From: Rhodococcus sp. IEGM 1409
GTDB lineage: Bacteria > Actinomycetota > Actinomycetes > Mycobacteriales > Mycobacteriaceae
Assembly: GCF_030056735.1 (NCBI RefSeq)
Contig: NZ_JASHKN010000004.1
Span: forward strand, 215,412 to 279,411
Direction of reading: 5' to 3'
DNA: 64,000 bases
The position numbers and the translations under genes were made by a program. Positions 1 through 8,934 of this stretch are shown one piece after another. The notes under the pieces are model-generated. The model did not search any database, was not told where the DNA came from, and saw only the letters and a list, made by a program, of their open reading frames with translations. The stretch's first letter is position 1. Each line of letters opens with the position of its first letter.

Positions 1-434
1 AGTTGCGGCCCGTCGGTGGTCGCCAGGGCGGCGAACAACTGCGAGAATCCGTTCCGAGTGACGGGGTCCGCGACAAAACTGCGATTGATGTTCTGCATGA
101 AAGCTGTTGCAGCGTCAGCTGTTCGGAGAGCCATTGCTTCGGCGTGGATGTTCCCGGACAGGATGGGAATGTGGGCGTACATCGCCGGTACTGGCACGAT
201 GTCGGGTGTTTCGTTCGCTTCGGTTTCGGATCGCACGTCGTAGACGGCGGTCAGCCCCAGCGATTCCACGATTGCGAGATCCTCGGGCGAGGGCGTCAGC
301 ACGTTTGCGCGGTAGAAGACTCCCCGGTTCATCGCCTGTCCGCTGGTCGTGACGTACCCGGGGCCGGCCACATCGCGGAAGTTGTGAATCGAAGCCAGAC
401 GTGGAGTATCGGGTAGGGCAGTGTCGGAAAGCAT
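1..434 (-). CDS. Tyrosine/serine phosphatase-like protein, N-terminal part (cut by window edge)
   Basis: The reading frame is open from an ATG at 434 down to the window edge, giving about 144 N-terminal residues. The start MLSDTALPDTPRLASIHNFR is followed by DVAG. The HNFRDVAG motif near residue 17 and the later VYDVRSETE are typical of the Y_phosphatase3 (PtpB-like) family, where the N-terminal part precedes the HCxxGKDRTG catalytic loop. That loop would lie outside the window, so activity cannot be judged. In the family these enzymes dephosphorylate protein tyrosine/serine residues or phosphoinositides. The gene is divergent from secG. The assignment rests on motif recognition only. Confidence 0.75.
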   Translation of the reverse strand, partial: MLSDTALPDTPRLASIHNFRDVAGPGYVTTSGQAMNRGVFYRANVLTPSPEDLAIVESLGLTAVYDVRSETEANETPDIVPVPAMYAHIPILSGNIHAEAMALRTADAATAFMQNINRSFVADPVTRNGFSQLFAALATTDGPQ

Positions 435-643
435 GGAGCGGGCCTTTCGGAGGTAGAGTCGCGTCAACTGAAAAACTACTGAATCGGTATCTCGACAGTG
501 TGATCGATGCCACTGACCAAGAGTCGTGCCTGGCCGGGTGCAGAGGTGTGTGCAAGGCGGGTATGTGGTCAGGCTATCTGTCCGCGCCTGTATGGTGTTA
601 TCGGTTGTAGTTGTCCCTATTGGATTGGTGGACGTAGACAGAC

Positions 644-877
644 ATGAAACTGTTCCTGGATATCCTGCTGGTCATCACCAGCTTGCTCCTCATCGCCTTG
701 GTGCTCTTGCACCGCGGTAAGGGCGGCGGTTTGTCGAGTCTGTTCGGTGGCGGTGTCCAGTCCAGCCTGTCCGGATCGACTGTTGTCGAGAAGAACCTCG
801 ACCGGTTGACGGTCTTCACCGCGTTGATCTGGCTCATCTCGATCGTCGGCATCGGCCTGGAGATCAAGTTCGCCTGA
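644..877 (+). CDS. secG: Preprotein translocase subunit SecG
   Basis: SecG is the small auxiliary subunit of the SecYEG membrane channel, which exports unfolded proteins. The 77-residue product has two hydrophobic segments (about residues 3-21 and 53-73). They are separated by a glycine/serine-rich loop containing HRGKGGGLSSLFGGG, the diagnostic SecG pattern. Length matches actinobacterial SecG. A clear terminator hairpin follows at 932-956, so it is probably transcribed separately from the downstream ppc. In mycobacteria secG follows tpiA. Here the gene to its left is instead a divergent phosphatase. Confidence 0.95.
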   Translation: MKLFLDILLVITSLLLIALVLLHRGKGGGLSSLFGGGVQSSLSGSTVVEKNLDRLTVFTALIWLISIVGIGLEIKFA

Positions 878-931
878 ATCTCGGCTCATGTTGCACAGCT
901 GGTAATTTTTCACTCACGAATTTCAGACACG

Positions 932-960
932 GAACCCCGCCTATCGAGCGGGGTTCTTTG
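932..960 (+). terminator. Rho-independent terminator after secG
   Basis: A 9-bp stem GAACCCCGC / GCGGGGTTC (932-940 with 948-956) with a 7-nt loop is followed by a T-rich tail. It lies between the secG stop and the ppc start. Confidence 0.8.
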
Positions 961-980
961 TTTCGGTCGATAATTGTGTG

Positions 981-3755
981 ATGACTGAAACCGCGTCGCA
1001 TCGAGAAACACCGCGAGAGGCCACCGAGCCGCTGCGCGAAGACATCCGGCTTCTCGGCGGAATACTCGGACAAATAGTGCGAGAGCAAGCCGGCGACAAT
1101 GTTTTCGATCTGGTCGAGCGAGCCCGTGTCGAGTCGTTCCGAGTCCGTCGGTCGGAGATCGACCGCGCAGAGCTGGTGTCACTGTTCGCCGAAATCAGTA
1201 CGGACGACGCCATTCCCGTCATCCGTGCGTTCAGTCACTTCGCGCTGCTCGCCAACCTGGCCGAGGACATCCACCGCGAGCGTCGACGGGCCATCCACGT
1301 CAACGCGGGTGAACCGCCCCGAGACAGCACTCTCGCGGCCACGTACACCAAACTCGATGCAGCCGATATCGACTCGGCCACCGTCGCAGAAGCGTTGCGG
1401 GGCGCCCTGGTCTCACCCGTCATCACTGCTCACCCGACGGAGACTCGACGCCGCACGGTGTTCGAGACGCAGAGTCGAATCACCGAGTTGATGCGATACC
1501 GCGAGCGCACGGCGCTGAGTGTCGCCGAAACCGCTGACGTCGATCTGCAATTGCGCCGTCAGATCCTGACCCTGTGGCAGACGGCTCTGATCCGACTCAG
1601 CCGCCTCCGTATCCAGGACGAAATCGAGGTAGGCCTGCGCTACTACGATGCGGCGTTGTTCGAGGTTATTCCGAAGATCAATGCGGAGGTCCGCAAAGCT
1701 CTGCGCGCGCGTTGGCCGGAAGCAGGTCTCCTGCCGGAACCGATCCTGAGGCCGGGTTCGTGGATCGGCGGTGACCGGGACGGCAATCCGTATGTGACCG
1801 GCGAAATCGTCCAGCGTGCCACTTCGCGCGCTGCCGCAACTGCTCTCGAGCATCATCTCGAGGAACTCGAACATCTCGAGCGTGAGCTGTCGATGTCGGC
1901 GCGGCTGGTGTCCGTCACGCCCGAACTCGATCTGCTGGCGTCCACTTCCGGCGACGATTCGGCATTCCGGGCCGACGAGCCGTACCGTCGCGCGATTCGC
2001 GGTATCCGTGGGCGATTGAGCGCTACCGCACTGTCGGTGTTGGGGGAGTTGCCGGCCCACGGTTCCGATGACGGTCTCGAGGCGTACACCGATCCGGCAC
2101 AACTGCAGCGGGATCTCGGAATCATCGACACCTCGCTGCGTCGTTTCGGCGACGAGACCATTGCCGACGATCGACTGGATCGACTCCGAGAAGCGGTGGA
2201 GGTGTTCGGCTTTCACCTGTCCGGTCTGGACATGCGGCAGAACTCCGAGGTACACGAAGGCGTCGTCGCAGAACTTCTGGCGTGGGCCGGAGTTCACCCG
2301 GACTACGCGTCGTTGCCGGAAGCCGAGCGAGTGGAATTGTTGTCGGCCGAGCTGACCACGAGGCGACCGCTGACTTCGCCGGACGCCGAGTTCAGCGAAT
2401 TGACCACCAAGGAACTGGCCATCATGGCGGCCGGCGCGAAGGCAGTGCGGGTTCTCGGAGCGGGCGCAGTACCCAACTACATCATCAGCATGTGTACCTC
2501 GGTCAGTGACATGCTCGAAGCTGCGGTGCTGCTCAAAGAGGTCGGGGTGCTCGATCCGGGCGTCGGTAGCGAACCCTCCTGCCCGATCGGCATCGTTCCG
2601 TTGTTCGAGACGATCGAGGATCTGCAGGGCGGCGCCGACACACTGCTGGCGACGCTCGACATCCCGGTCTACCGTGCGATCGTCCGGTCCCGCGGTGACA
2701 GTCAGGAAGTGATGCTCGGGTACTCCGATTCCAACAAGGACGGCGGCTATCTTGCTGCCAACTGGGCGCTGTACCGTGCCGAGCTCGACCTCGTCGATGC
2801 CGCGCGTAAGAGCGGGATCAGATTGAGGCTCTTCCACGGCCGCGGCGGAACGGTCGGACGTGGCGGCGGACCGAGCTACGAAGCGATTCTGGCTCAGCCT
2901 CCCGGTGCAGTCGCTGGTTCTCTGAGGATCACCGAGCAGGGCGAGGTGATTGCTGCCAAGTACGCCGAACCGCGGCTGGCGCATCGCAACCTCGAAACAC
3001 TCATCGCAGCGACTATCGAGTCGACGTTGCTCGATGTAGAAGGTCTCGGCAGCGACGCTGATGCGGCCTATGCGGTGTTGGACGAGCTTGCGGCACTCGC
3101 CCGCACCGCGTACAGCGAATTGGTGCACGACACACCAGGATTTGTGCAGTACTTCGAAGCGTCGACACCCGTCGCCGAGATCGGGGCACTCAACATCGGC
3201 TCTCGCCCGGCCTCCCGCAAGCAGACCAAGGCGATCTCCGACCTGCGTGCGATTCCCTGGGTGCTCTCGTGGAGTCAGTCTCGCGTGATGCTTCCGGGTT
3301 GGTACGGCACCGGCGCCGCGTTCGAAAGATGGATCGACGGAGACGACAGTCGGCTTGCCACGTTGACGGCACTGTACGAGAAGTGGCCGTTCTTCCGTAC
3401 CGTGCTCTCGAACATGGCAATGGTGATGTCGAAGTCGGATCTCGGTTTGGCGGCCCGCTACGCGGACCTCGTACCCGACGCAGAACTGCGCGATCGAGTC
3501 TTCGGAATGATCACCGACGAGCACGAACGCACAATTCGCATGTACAAGGCAATCACGGGCAACGAGAATCTCTTTGCCGACAACCCAGGACTCGAGCGTT
3601 CGGTCCACAACCGTTTCCCGTACCTCGAACCTCTCAACCATCTACAGGTCGAGCTGATCCGTCGGTACCGTTCCGGCGACGAAGGCGATCAAGTGCGTCG
3701 GGGCATCCAGCTGACGATGAACGGCCTGGCCACTGCACTTCGCAACAGTGGCTAG
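981..3755 (+). CDS. ppc: Phosphoenolpyruvate carboxylase
   Basis: This cytosolic anaplerotic enzyme carboxylates phosphoenolpyruvate with bicarbonate to oxaloacetate, feeding the TCA cycle. The product is about 924 residues, a full-length bacterial PEPC. Visible signatures are the first active-site block [13 protein letters not shown] (about residue 150, catalytic His) and the glycine-rich block [15 protein letters not shown] (about residue 618). [15 protein letters not shown] follows, and the conserved hydrophilic C-terminus is present. The frame opens one codon earlier with GTG (978), but the ATG at 981 is the simpler start. Mycobacterium tuberculosis lacks ppc as far as I recall, so this is a difference from the otherwise shared gene order. 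Confidence 0.96.
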   Translation: MTETASHRETPREATEPLREDIRLLGGILGQIVREQAGDNVFDLVERARVESFRVRRSEIDRAELVSLFAEISTDDAIPVIRAFSHFALLANLAEDIHRERRRAIHVNAGEPPRDSTLAATYTKLDAADIDSATVAEALRGALVSPVITAHPTETRRRTVFETQSRITELMRYRERTALSVAETADVDLQLRRQILTLWQTALIRLSRLRIQDEIEVGLRYYDAALFEVIPKINAEVRKALRARWPEAGLLPEPILRPGSWIGGDRDGNPYVTGEIVQRATSRAAATALEHHLEELEHLERELSMSARLVSVTPELDLLASTSGDDSAFRADEPYRRAIRGIRGRLSATALSVLGELPAHGSDDGLEAYTDPAQLQRDLGIIDTSLRRFGDETIADDRLDRLREAVEVFGFHLSGLDMRQNSEVHEGVVAELLAWAGVHPDYASLPEAERVELLSAELTTRRPLTSPDAEFSELTTKELAIMAAGAKAVRVLGAGAVPNYIISMCTSVSDMLEAAVLLKEVGVLDPGVGSEPSCPIGIVPLFETIEDLQGGADTLLATLDIPVYRAIVRSRGDSQEVMLGYSDSNKDGGYLAANWALYRAELDLVDAARKSGIRLRLFHGRGGTVGRGGGPSYEAILAQPPGAVAGSLRITEQGEVIAAKYAEPRLAHRNLETLIAATIESTLLDVEGLGSDADAAYAVLDELAALARTAYSELVHDTPGFVQYFEASTPVAEIGALNIGSRPASRKQTKAISDLRAIPWVLSWSQSRVMLPGWYGTGAAFERWIDGDDSRLATLTALYEKWPFFRTVLSNMAMVMSKSDLGLAARYADLVPDAELRDRVFGMITDEHERTIRMYKAITGNENLFADNPGLERSVHNRFPYLEPLNHLQVELIRRYRSGDEGDQVRRGIQLTMNGLATALRNSG

Positions 3756-3861
3756 GTGTGACAGCGGATAGGTCGGCAGGTTTACCACGGTGTGCGTGCG
3801 GCGACTCTAGGGCTGTCGCACGCACACCTCCTGCTGCGCACAGGACCGAACGGGGACCGCA

Positions 3862-4647
3862 GTGGATCTGCAATTGGACGGGCGAATTGCCGTGGTCACC
3901 GGCGCGGGAAAAGGTATCGGGCTGGCTGTCACGCGATCGTTGGTAGCCGAGGGCGTCCACGTTGTCGCCGGCTCTCGGTCGCTCTCGCCGGAACTCGAAT
4001 CGCTGCAGTCCGGAGGCCGTATCACGTTTGTTGCGGTCGATTTGGCGAGTGCCGAAGGCTCAACGCGACTGCTCGAGGTCGCAGCAGAAAGAGGAGGCGC
4101 CGACATCCTGGTGAACAACGTCGGTGCTGTCACCCCGAGAACCAGCGGTTTCGCACGTATCACAGACGAAGAGTGGGCGGCATCGTTCAATCTGACTTTC
4201 TTGTCGGCTGTGCGCACGGTTCGCGCCGCGTTACCGGAATTGATCCGCCGAGGTGGCGGGAGCATCGTGACGATCAGTTCGGTCAACGCCTTCCTGCCTA
4301 ACCCCATGGTGATCGACTACAGCGCCGCCAAAGCAGCGCTGACCAACTTCTCGAAGTCGTTGTCGAAAGAGCTGGGCGGGAAAGGGATCCGCGTCAACAC
4401 CGTCAGTCCTGGGCCGGTGCAAACGGAGTTGTGGCTCGGGAAGCGCGGAGTGGCGTCGACGTTGGCGAAGGCGAGTGGATCAGCCGCCGACGACATCGTC
4501 GAAAGTGCCGCGGCCGGCGCCGAGACTGGGCGGTTCACTTTCCCTGAAGAGGTTGCCGACCTGGTGTTGTTCCTCACCAGCGATCGTGCGGGGAACGTGA
4601 CGGGCGCGGACTTCGTGATCGACGGCGGTCTGATCAAGACCTTGTGA
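3862..4647 (+). CDS. Short-chain dehydrogenase/reductase
   Basis: This is a classical SDR of 261 residues that probably reduces or oxidises a carbonyl/alcohol with NAD(P)(H); the substrate is unknown. It shows the Rossmann cofactor motif TGAGKGIG (about residues 14-21), the structural NNVGAV motif (about 89) and the catalytic Ser region TISSVNAF. The YSAAK catalytic Tyr/Lys lies near residue 153 and PGPVQTELW follows it. The start is GTG. The last 19 bases of the gene are repeated immediately downstream (see repeat at 4629-4668). It is convergent with the membrane-protein gene that follows. Confidence 0.88.
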   Translation: MDLQLDGRIAVVTGAGKGIGLAVTRSLVAEGVHVVAGSRSLSPELESLQSGGRITFVAVDLASAEGSTRLLEVAAERGGADILVNNVGAVTPRTSGFARITDEEWAASFNLTFLSAVRTVRAALPELIRRGGGSIVTISSVNAFLPNPMVIDYSAAKAALTNFSKSLSKELGGKGIRVNTVSPGPVQTELWLGKRGVASTLAKASGSAADDIVESAAAGAETGRFTFPEEVADLVLFLTSDRAGNVTGADFVIDGGLIKTL

Positions 4648-4668
4648 CCTCTGATCAAGACCTTGTGA
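4629..4668. repeat. Tandem 19-bp direct repeat at the junction of two convergent genes
   Basis: The 19-mer TCTGATCAAGACCTTGTGA occurs at 4629-4647 and again at 4650-4668, separated by CC, giving a 21-bp period. The first copy is the 3' end of the SDR including its stop. The second copy supplies the last codons and stop of the convergent membrane-protein gene. Confidence 0.95.
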
Positions 4669-5167
4669 TCATTGCCGCCTGAAACCTGATCAGGTGCGCG
4701 ACGGTCGATGACGTGATGCACAGGATCACTGCGGACACGATGACCACCCACAGTCCCCACCCGATGGACGGCCCGGTGGTGTGCCCGGCGACCTCGGCAC
4801 TACGTCCCACGATGGTCGCGGCGTTTCCGACGGCAACGATCAGGACAGCGATTCCCACCAGCGGTCCCGTGCAGTGATTTTTCATGTCGGGGGTTACATC
4901 GCGAACCATGATCGCGATCAGCGCAGTGACCGCCCCCATCGCGAGGAGGAGAGTAATCACCCCGCATTCGTCGATACCACTGTGGTCGAGGGCGGAAGAC
5001 GACGTCCACGGGCCGAGGCTGCCGGCAACGATCCCCGCGCACGCCCACAACGATCCGACGAGATTCGGTCCGAAACGGGCGGGCATGAGGGAGGGAATTG
5101 CGCGGGTAGTCGGCGGCTGAAACCCGAAGGCGCGTTGGTGATCCGGCTGATTGGGTGTGAACGTCAC
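4655..5167 (-). CDS. Small membrane protein of unknown function, four TM segments
   Basis: I do not recognise a named family. The 170-residue product has a polar N-terminal tail of about 30 residues and four hydrophobic stretches (about 34-53, 66-87, 102-120 and 133-158), so it should be an inner-membrane protein. The second segment is preceded by DECG. The final residues AMITRS and the stop codon fall in the second copy of the 19-bp repeat shared with the neighbouring SDR, so this C-terminus looks recently re-created. Nothing in the context points to a role. Confidence 0.75.
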   Translation of the reverse strand: MTFTPNQPDHQRAFGFQPPTTRAIPSLMPARFGPNLVGSLWACAGIVAGSLGPWTSSSALDHSGIDECGVITLLLAMGAVTALIAIMVRDVTPDMKNHCTGPLVGIAVLIVAVGNAATIVGRSAEVAGHTTGPSIGWGLWVVIVSAVILCITSSTVAHLIRFQAAMITRS

Positions 5168-5288
5168 GCGACGGACCGCCTTTCCTCCGCGGCGTCGATG
5201 CGCCCAATCCGTTGCTTTTTCGGAGTCTAAGGGCCGTCCACTTCAGTTTTGCCGAATCGACCGAAATTGATCGAACCGGCACTACCGG

Positions 5289-5609
5289 TCAGTGAACGAA
5301 GTCCAGCGCTTCCTTGATCCACGCATTGAACTCGACGTTCGAACTCGTACCGGTTCGGTCGACGACGATCCATCCCTTGCTCATCGGCTTGCCCCGCATC
5401 TCGGGCCAACTTGCACCCTTGTGTGTCAGGAGCTCGTCGACTCGATCGGGGTCACAACGAACCATGATGTTGCCGTGTGAGTTCGCGCTGGCGGCCAGCT
5501 TCCCGTTGACCATGAAGCTCAGGCCACCGAACATCTTTACTTCCTCGACGTTGTCCTCGCCCGAGAGCGCGTCGCGGATACGCTCAGCTAGCGCTTTGTC
5601 GTATGCCAT
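5289..5609 (-). CDS. TfoX N-terminal domain protein
   Basis: This is a 106-residue single-domain protein starting MAYDKALAERIRDAL. It contains VEEVKMFGGLSFMVNGK, the hallmark of the TfoX_N fold, and later WPEMRGKPMSKGWIVVD. In enterobacteria the TfoX N-domain belongs to a competence regulator. Stand-alone actinobacterial versions are small proteins of unknown role that often sit beside DUF1801 proteins, as here (6393-6737). An RBS-like GGAGG lies just upstream (reverse strand). Regulatory function is not established for this form. Confidence 0.88.
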   Translation of the reverse strand: MAYDKALAERIRDALSGEDNVEEVKMFGGLSFMVNGKLAASANSHGNIMVRCDPDRVDELLTHKGASWPEMRGKPMSKGWIVVDRTGTSSNVEFNAWIKEALDFVH

Positions 5610-5637
5610 GGAGGCCTCCTGGGGGTGGAGTTCCAGG

Positions 5638-6360
5638 TTAGATCAGGTGGCGCAGGTACGTCTGTGGGTCGTGAAGGAACCGTCGCCAGTTCGAGACGAG
5701 ATCGAGGTCTTCCCATCCTGCGGCTCTGATTCCCCATTCGCCGATCTCGAGCAGGTTGGCGTTCGGCAGTGCCGCGATGATCGGCGAGTGCGTCGCGATC
5801 ACTGCCTGTGCGCCGGAGTCCACCAGCTCACCGAGCAACGCGGCGAGCGTCAACGTTCCTTGGAAGGAGAGGGCGGCATCGGGTTCGTCGATGAGATAGA
5901 ACCCGCCGTCGGAGGTTCTCGACGACAAGATCTCGAGCAGCGCTTCTCCATGGGAAAGGTGATGATATTGCGGTTCAGGGTGCCGGGGATTGGGGTTGTC
6001 CTCCAGGTACGTGTACAACCCGTGCAGGGTTTCGTCCCGAAGGTAGTACGCCCACTTCGATGCGCCGGGGCTCCGTTCGACCAGAAGATCGAGGCCGCCC
6101 GGTTCACTTGATCGGGTCTGATGCCGCGTATTGGTCGACCCGCCTTCGGCATTGAGACCGAGAACGGCGGCAAGAATTTCGATGACGGTCGACTTACCGG
6201 CTCCGTTCTCGCCGACCAGAATCGTGACACCCGGTGGAAGTTCGAGACCGTCCTGAACGATCTGCGCGACCGCAGGCACCGTCATCGGCCAGCTGCCTAC
6301 GTCAGCGCCCGACGATGGCCCGGCCTTGATGCGGCGGATGGGTTGTCTCTGCACGGCCAT
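5638..6360 (-). CDS. AAA/ABC-type ATPase, RecF/SMC-like (predicted)
   Basis: This is a 240-residue soluble ATPase of the stand-alone ABC-like kind. It shows Walker A LVGENGAGKST (about residues 44-54), a degenerate signature LSHGEALLEIL (about 153), Walker B FYLIDEPDAALS and an H-loop ATHSP. No membrane segment or substrate domain is present, so it is not an evident transporter subunit. Such proteins (COG3910-like) are usually annotated only as predicted ATPases. It is flanked by small stress- or metal-type proteins in the same direction, and an operon with 5289-5609 is possible (28-bp gap). Confidence 0.82.
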   Translation of the reverse strand: MAVQRQPIRRIKAGPSSGADVGSWPMTVPAVAQIVQDGLELPPGVTILVGENGAGKSTVIEILAAVLGLNAEGGSTNTRHQTRSSEPGGLDLLVERSPGASKWAYYLRDETLHGLYTYLEDNPNPRHPEPQYHHLSHGEALLEILSSRTSDGGFYLIDEPDAALSFQGTLTLAALLGELVDSGAQAVIATHSPIIAALPNANLLEIGEWGIRAAGWEDLDLVSNWRRFLHDPQTYLRHLI

Positions 6361-6392
6361 ACGTTCTCACACGGCTCCGACGGGAACTGAGG

Positions 6393-6737
6393 CTAGTGGC
6401 GCTGCGCGAGCAATTCGACGATCCGAGCCACGAGATCGAGGGGGATCGGTTTGTTCAGCGGGAACTTCACCGTTGATTTCGCCGCTCGGTACGAGTCGAC
6501 CGACTTCTCGAACTCGCCGTCGCCCGCCGGGAGTGGGTACATCGAGATGTGGTGTTTCCAACCTGCGAAATGAACCAGGTTCTTGCCGTTCACCGTCATG
6601 GTCGGCATCTGATAGCTGATGGTTTCATCGAGGCCGGGAACGGTGTTGTGAATCGTCTCGCGGATGCTTTCGAGGGCTGGTTGCACGTCGGCGGGATACG
6701 ACGCGATGTATTCGTCTATCGTCGCGAATTCGGCCAT
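6393..6737 (-). CDS. DUF1801 protein (YdhG-like)
   Basis: The 114-residue protein starts MAEFATIDEYIASYPADVQP. It contains PGLDETISYQMPTMTVNGK and HFAGWKHHISMYP, the characteristic DUF1801 pattern (fold of the Bacillus frataxin-like Fra/YdhG proteins). Some members were proposed to handle iron, but function here is unproven. It is cytosolic and has no signal peptide. It is read in the same direction as the ATPase gene, 32 bp upstream of it. Confidence 0.85.
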   Translation of the reverse strand: MAEFATIDEYIASYPADVQPALESIRETIHNTVPGLDETISYQMPTMTVNGKNLVHFAGWKHHISMYPLPAGDGEFEKSVDSYRAAKSTVKFPLNKPIPLDLVARIVELLAQRH

Positions 6738-6804
6738 GCTCGGATCCTAATCGCACTCCGACTCCCACTGACGGCGGCTTGGCGGGCAAATGAGACCATT
6801 AGGT

Positions 6805-6933
6805 ATGAAAAATGTGGAACCCTGGGAGTTCGCTGGCATGCTCACGCATCTGCGCGCCTATCTGACCAACGCACGGCGCTTTCTGCGGGGATGGTCGTAC
6901 CGCGAGGTAGACGGCTCGTCGGAAGATCGTTGA
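6805..6933 (+). CDS. Possible 42-residue small protein
   Basis: This is a short ATG-to-TGA frame encoding MKNVEPWEFAGMLTHLRAYL and 22 further residues. The product is amphipathic, with an Arg-rich middle (NARRFLRGWSYREVDG). It lies in the gap between two genes on the other strand and does not overlap either. No strong ribosome-binding site is visible. No family is recognised. It is kept only as a candidate. Confidence 0.35.
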   Translation: MKNVEPWEFAGMLTHLRAYLTNARRFLRGWSYREVDGSSEDR

Positions 6934-6943
6934 CTAGTTAGGC

Positions 6944-7867
6944 TCAGCGTTGCTGATGCCAAAAATCTGGTCGGCTGCCGTCGGTGTCGGTGAACCCGTA
7001 TTCGGTTCCGAGTTCACCTGAACTGACCGATCGCTGATTCCATCGCTTCCGGTTGGGATCGGCAGCGAGGGCCGCGATCGCACGTCCAATGAATCTCGGT
7101 GACTCGGAGCGTGCGAAATCCGGTGGCGCAGTCGGACGATCCCGATTCGGCAACAAAGCGTCACGCCAATTCGATTCACCGACACCAAAATTGTCGAGCA
7201 TCATCTCCGATCGCAGGAACCCCGGAGTGATGGCGACGGCAGTACACCCGAACGGGGCCAGCTCGTGGCCTTGCGAAAACGCGAGCCGGTTCACGGAAAC
7301 TTTCGCCAAGTCGTAGAACACCGAGATGCGATAGTTCGACGCGTTGTATTCAGTAGTGCCGTCGGTTATTTCGGCGACCAGTCCGCCAGGTCGAACGATC
7401 ATCAGCGGCAGTAGGTGATGCGACGTGGTGATGTGGGTGTCGATCGCCAGGCGCAAGATGTGAAAGCCGTTGTCCAGATCGTGTTCCCACACCGGTGTGT
7501 TCCACTCCGCCGGACCACCCTTGAGCAATTCCGCGCCCCAGATGTCATTGACCAAGATGTCGATATGTCCGTAGTCGGCGCGCAAGCGTTCGGCGAGATC
7601 AGCCACTTGCGTGCTCTTGAGGTGATCGACGGCAATCGGCACTCCGACGCCGCCCAGTGCGGTGACAAGTTCCGCAGTCTCTTCTATGGTCTCGTCGCGC
7701 GGGTAGTCCGACTGAAGTATCCCGGAAGATGTGCTCCGACCAGTGCAGATGACGGTGGCACCGGCCTCGCCCAAGGCTGCGGCGATTCCGCGTCCGGCGC
7801 CCCTCGTCGCCCCGGCAACAACAGCTACTCGCCCGCGAAGTGTGTTCGGATTCGGTGTCCACGACAT
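6944..7867 (-). CDS. SDR family oxidoreductase (atypical active-site spacing)
   Basis: This 307-residue NAD(P)-dependent oxidoreductase has the cofactor loop AGATRGAGRGIA (about residues 17-28), followed by CTGRST, which favours NADP(H). The classical NNAG is replaced by VNDIWGAE. The likely catalytic Tyr-Lys pair is YDLAK (about residue 190), preceded by YNASNYRISV. A longer frame opens at 7948, but the ATG at 7867 (MSWTPNPNTLRGRVAVVAG) starts the recognisable fold and is preferred. The substrate is unknown. The protein is about 50 residues longer than classical SDRs, with the extra sequence C-terminal. Confidence 0.82.
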   Translation of the reverse strand: MSWTPNPNTLRGRVAVVAGATRGAGRGIAAALGEAGATVICTGRSTSSGILQSDYPRDETIEETAELVTALGGVGVPIAVDHLKSTQVADLAERLRADYGHIDILVNDIWGAELLKGGPAEWNTPVWEHDLDNGFHILRLAIDTHITTSHHLLPLMIVRPGGLVAEITDGTTEYNASNYRISVFYDLAKVSVNRLAFSQGHELAPFGCTAVAITPGFLRSEMMLDNFGVGESNWRDALLPNRDRPTAPPDFARSESPRFIGRAIAALAADPNRKRWNQRSVSSGELGTEYGFTDTDGSRPDFWHQQR

Positions 7868-8193
7868 TGTTCGATTGTTCTCGCCCGGATTGCTTCGTTC
7901 AAGAGTGAGGGCGATCTGCGGAACCGAACCTTGATCCGCGGCGTCCAAGGTAGTAATTGCTCGGGGGAGCGAATCAGGGGGAGAGATGAATCGTTGTGTC
8001 GGGCAAAGTGCCCGTTGGAGAAACGGGATCTCGGGATTGAGTTCCGTTCCGTCAAAAGGAAATTCGCATCTGATCAGGGCTCGGCGGGTAATCGAAACTC
8101 GCCACGATGAGAAAGTCGTCGACGTTCCACCAAGCCGGGAGTCGCCCGAAGACGACTCCCGACCGGTGTGAAGATCAGATCTGTGAAATCAGA
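7868..8193. other. Intergenic stretch: upstream of SDR, downstream of pgl
   Basis: There is no convincing gene here. The short frames are poor and lack ribosome-binding sites. The only structure seen is the hairpin at 8136-8161, probably the end of the pentose-phosphate operon. The promoter of the leftward SDR should lie near 7870-8000, but I cannot point to clear -35/-10 boxes. Confidence 0.5.
8136..8161 (-). terminator. Hairpin downstream of pgl
   Basis: A 9-bp perfect stem (CGGGAGTCG / CGACTCCCG) with an 8-nt loop lies about 30 bp beyond the pgl stop. There is no strong T tract, so the terminator role is inferred. Confidence 0.6.
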
Positions 8194-8934
8194 TCACGGC
8201 AGCTGCGAGGCAGCGTCCGTATCCAGGAACCAACGCGTCGCAACCAATCCCGTGGCTCCGGCGGACGGCCAGTCCTCGGCCGAAGCGCCACCAACAGCTT
8301 CGGCAACGGCCTCGGCCTTTGCTGCGCCGGAGACGAGCAACCAGACCTCTTTGGCACGCCGAACAGCAGGCAACGTCAGTGTGATGCGAACTGGTGGCGG
8401 CTTGGGAGAGTCCGTTACCGCGACGACGAACCGCGCTTCTTCTCGAACGGCGTCGGTATGCGGGAACAACGAGTTGACGTGTCCTTCGCCGCCCATGCCG
8501 AGCAGGTGCACGTCGAACGTCGGAACCTGATTGCCGTGTGCCTGAGCACCCAGCAATTGTTCGTACGCCGTCGCCGCGCCGTGGGGATCACCGTCGTAGA
8601 TGCCGTCGGATGCGGCCATCGCATGAACCCGGTCGGGATCGACCGACACATGATCGAGGAGCGCCTCACGTGCCTGCACTTCGTTCCGCTCGGGATCGCC
8701 GGACGGCAGGAACCGCTCGTCGCCCCAGTACAGATCGATCTGAGACCAGTCGATGTCGCCGGGAGCTTTCCGCAACTTCTCGAGAAGTGCGATCCCGGTT
8801 CCGCCACCGGTCAGAACGATGGACGCGACTCCTCGAGCCTTCTGGGCCTCGACGATGGTCGTGACCAGGCGTGCGGCAGCAGCATCGACCAGTTGGCCGG
8901 CGTCGGAAAACTTCTCTACGACAACATCACTCAT
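8194..8934 (-). CDS. pgl: 6-phosphogluconolactonase
   Basis: The enzyme hydrolyses 6-phosphogluconolactone to 6-phosphogluconate, the second oxidative step of the pentose-phosphate pathway, in the cytosol. The 246-residue protein carries the family motif [20 protein letters not shown] (about residues 68-87) and the [13 protein letters not shown] block (about 146, normally GxGxDGHxASLFP). It is the last gene of the tkt-tal-zwf-opcA-pgl operon, and its ATG overlaps the opcA end by 8 bp, so translation is probably coupled. The same order is found in mycobacteria (devB/pgl after opcA). Confidence 0.93.
   Translation of the reverse strand: MSDVVVEKFSDAGQLVDAAAARLVTTIVEAQKARGVASIVLTGGGTGIALLEKLRKAPGDIDWSQIDLYWGDERFLPSGDPERNEVQAREALLDHVSVDPDRVHAMAASDGIYDGDPHGAATAYEQLLGAQAHGNQVPTFDVHLLGMGGEGHVNSLFPHTDAVREEARFVVAVTDSPKPPPVRITLTLPAVRRAKEVWLLVSGAAKAEAVAEAVGGASAEDWPSAGATGLVATRWFLDTDAASQLP

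Noticed and set aside
1413-3641. 742-codon reverse frame inside ppc
   Set aside because: It is the antisense shadow of a confidently identified PEP carboxylase gene in GC-rich DNA. The translation is rich in R/H/Q/G with no domain.
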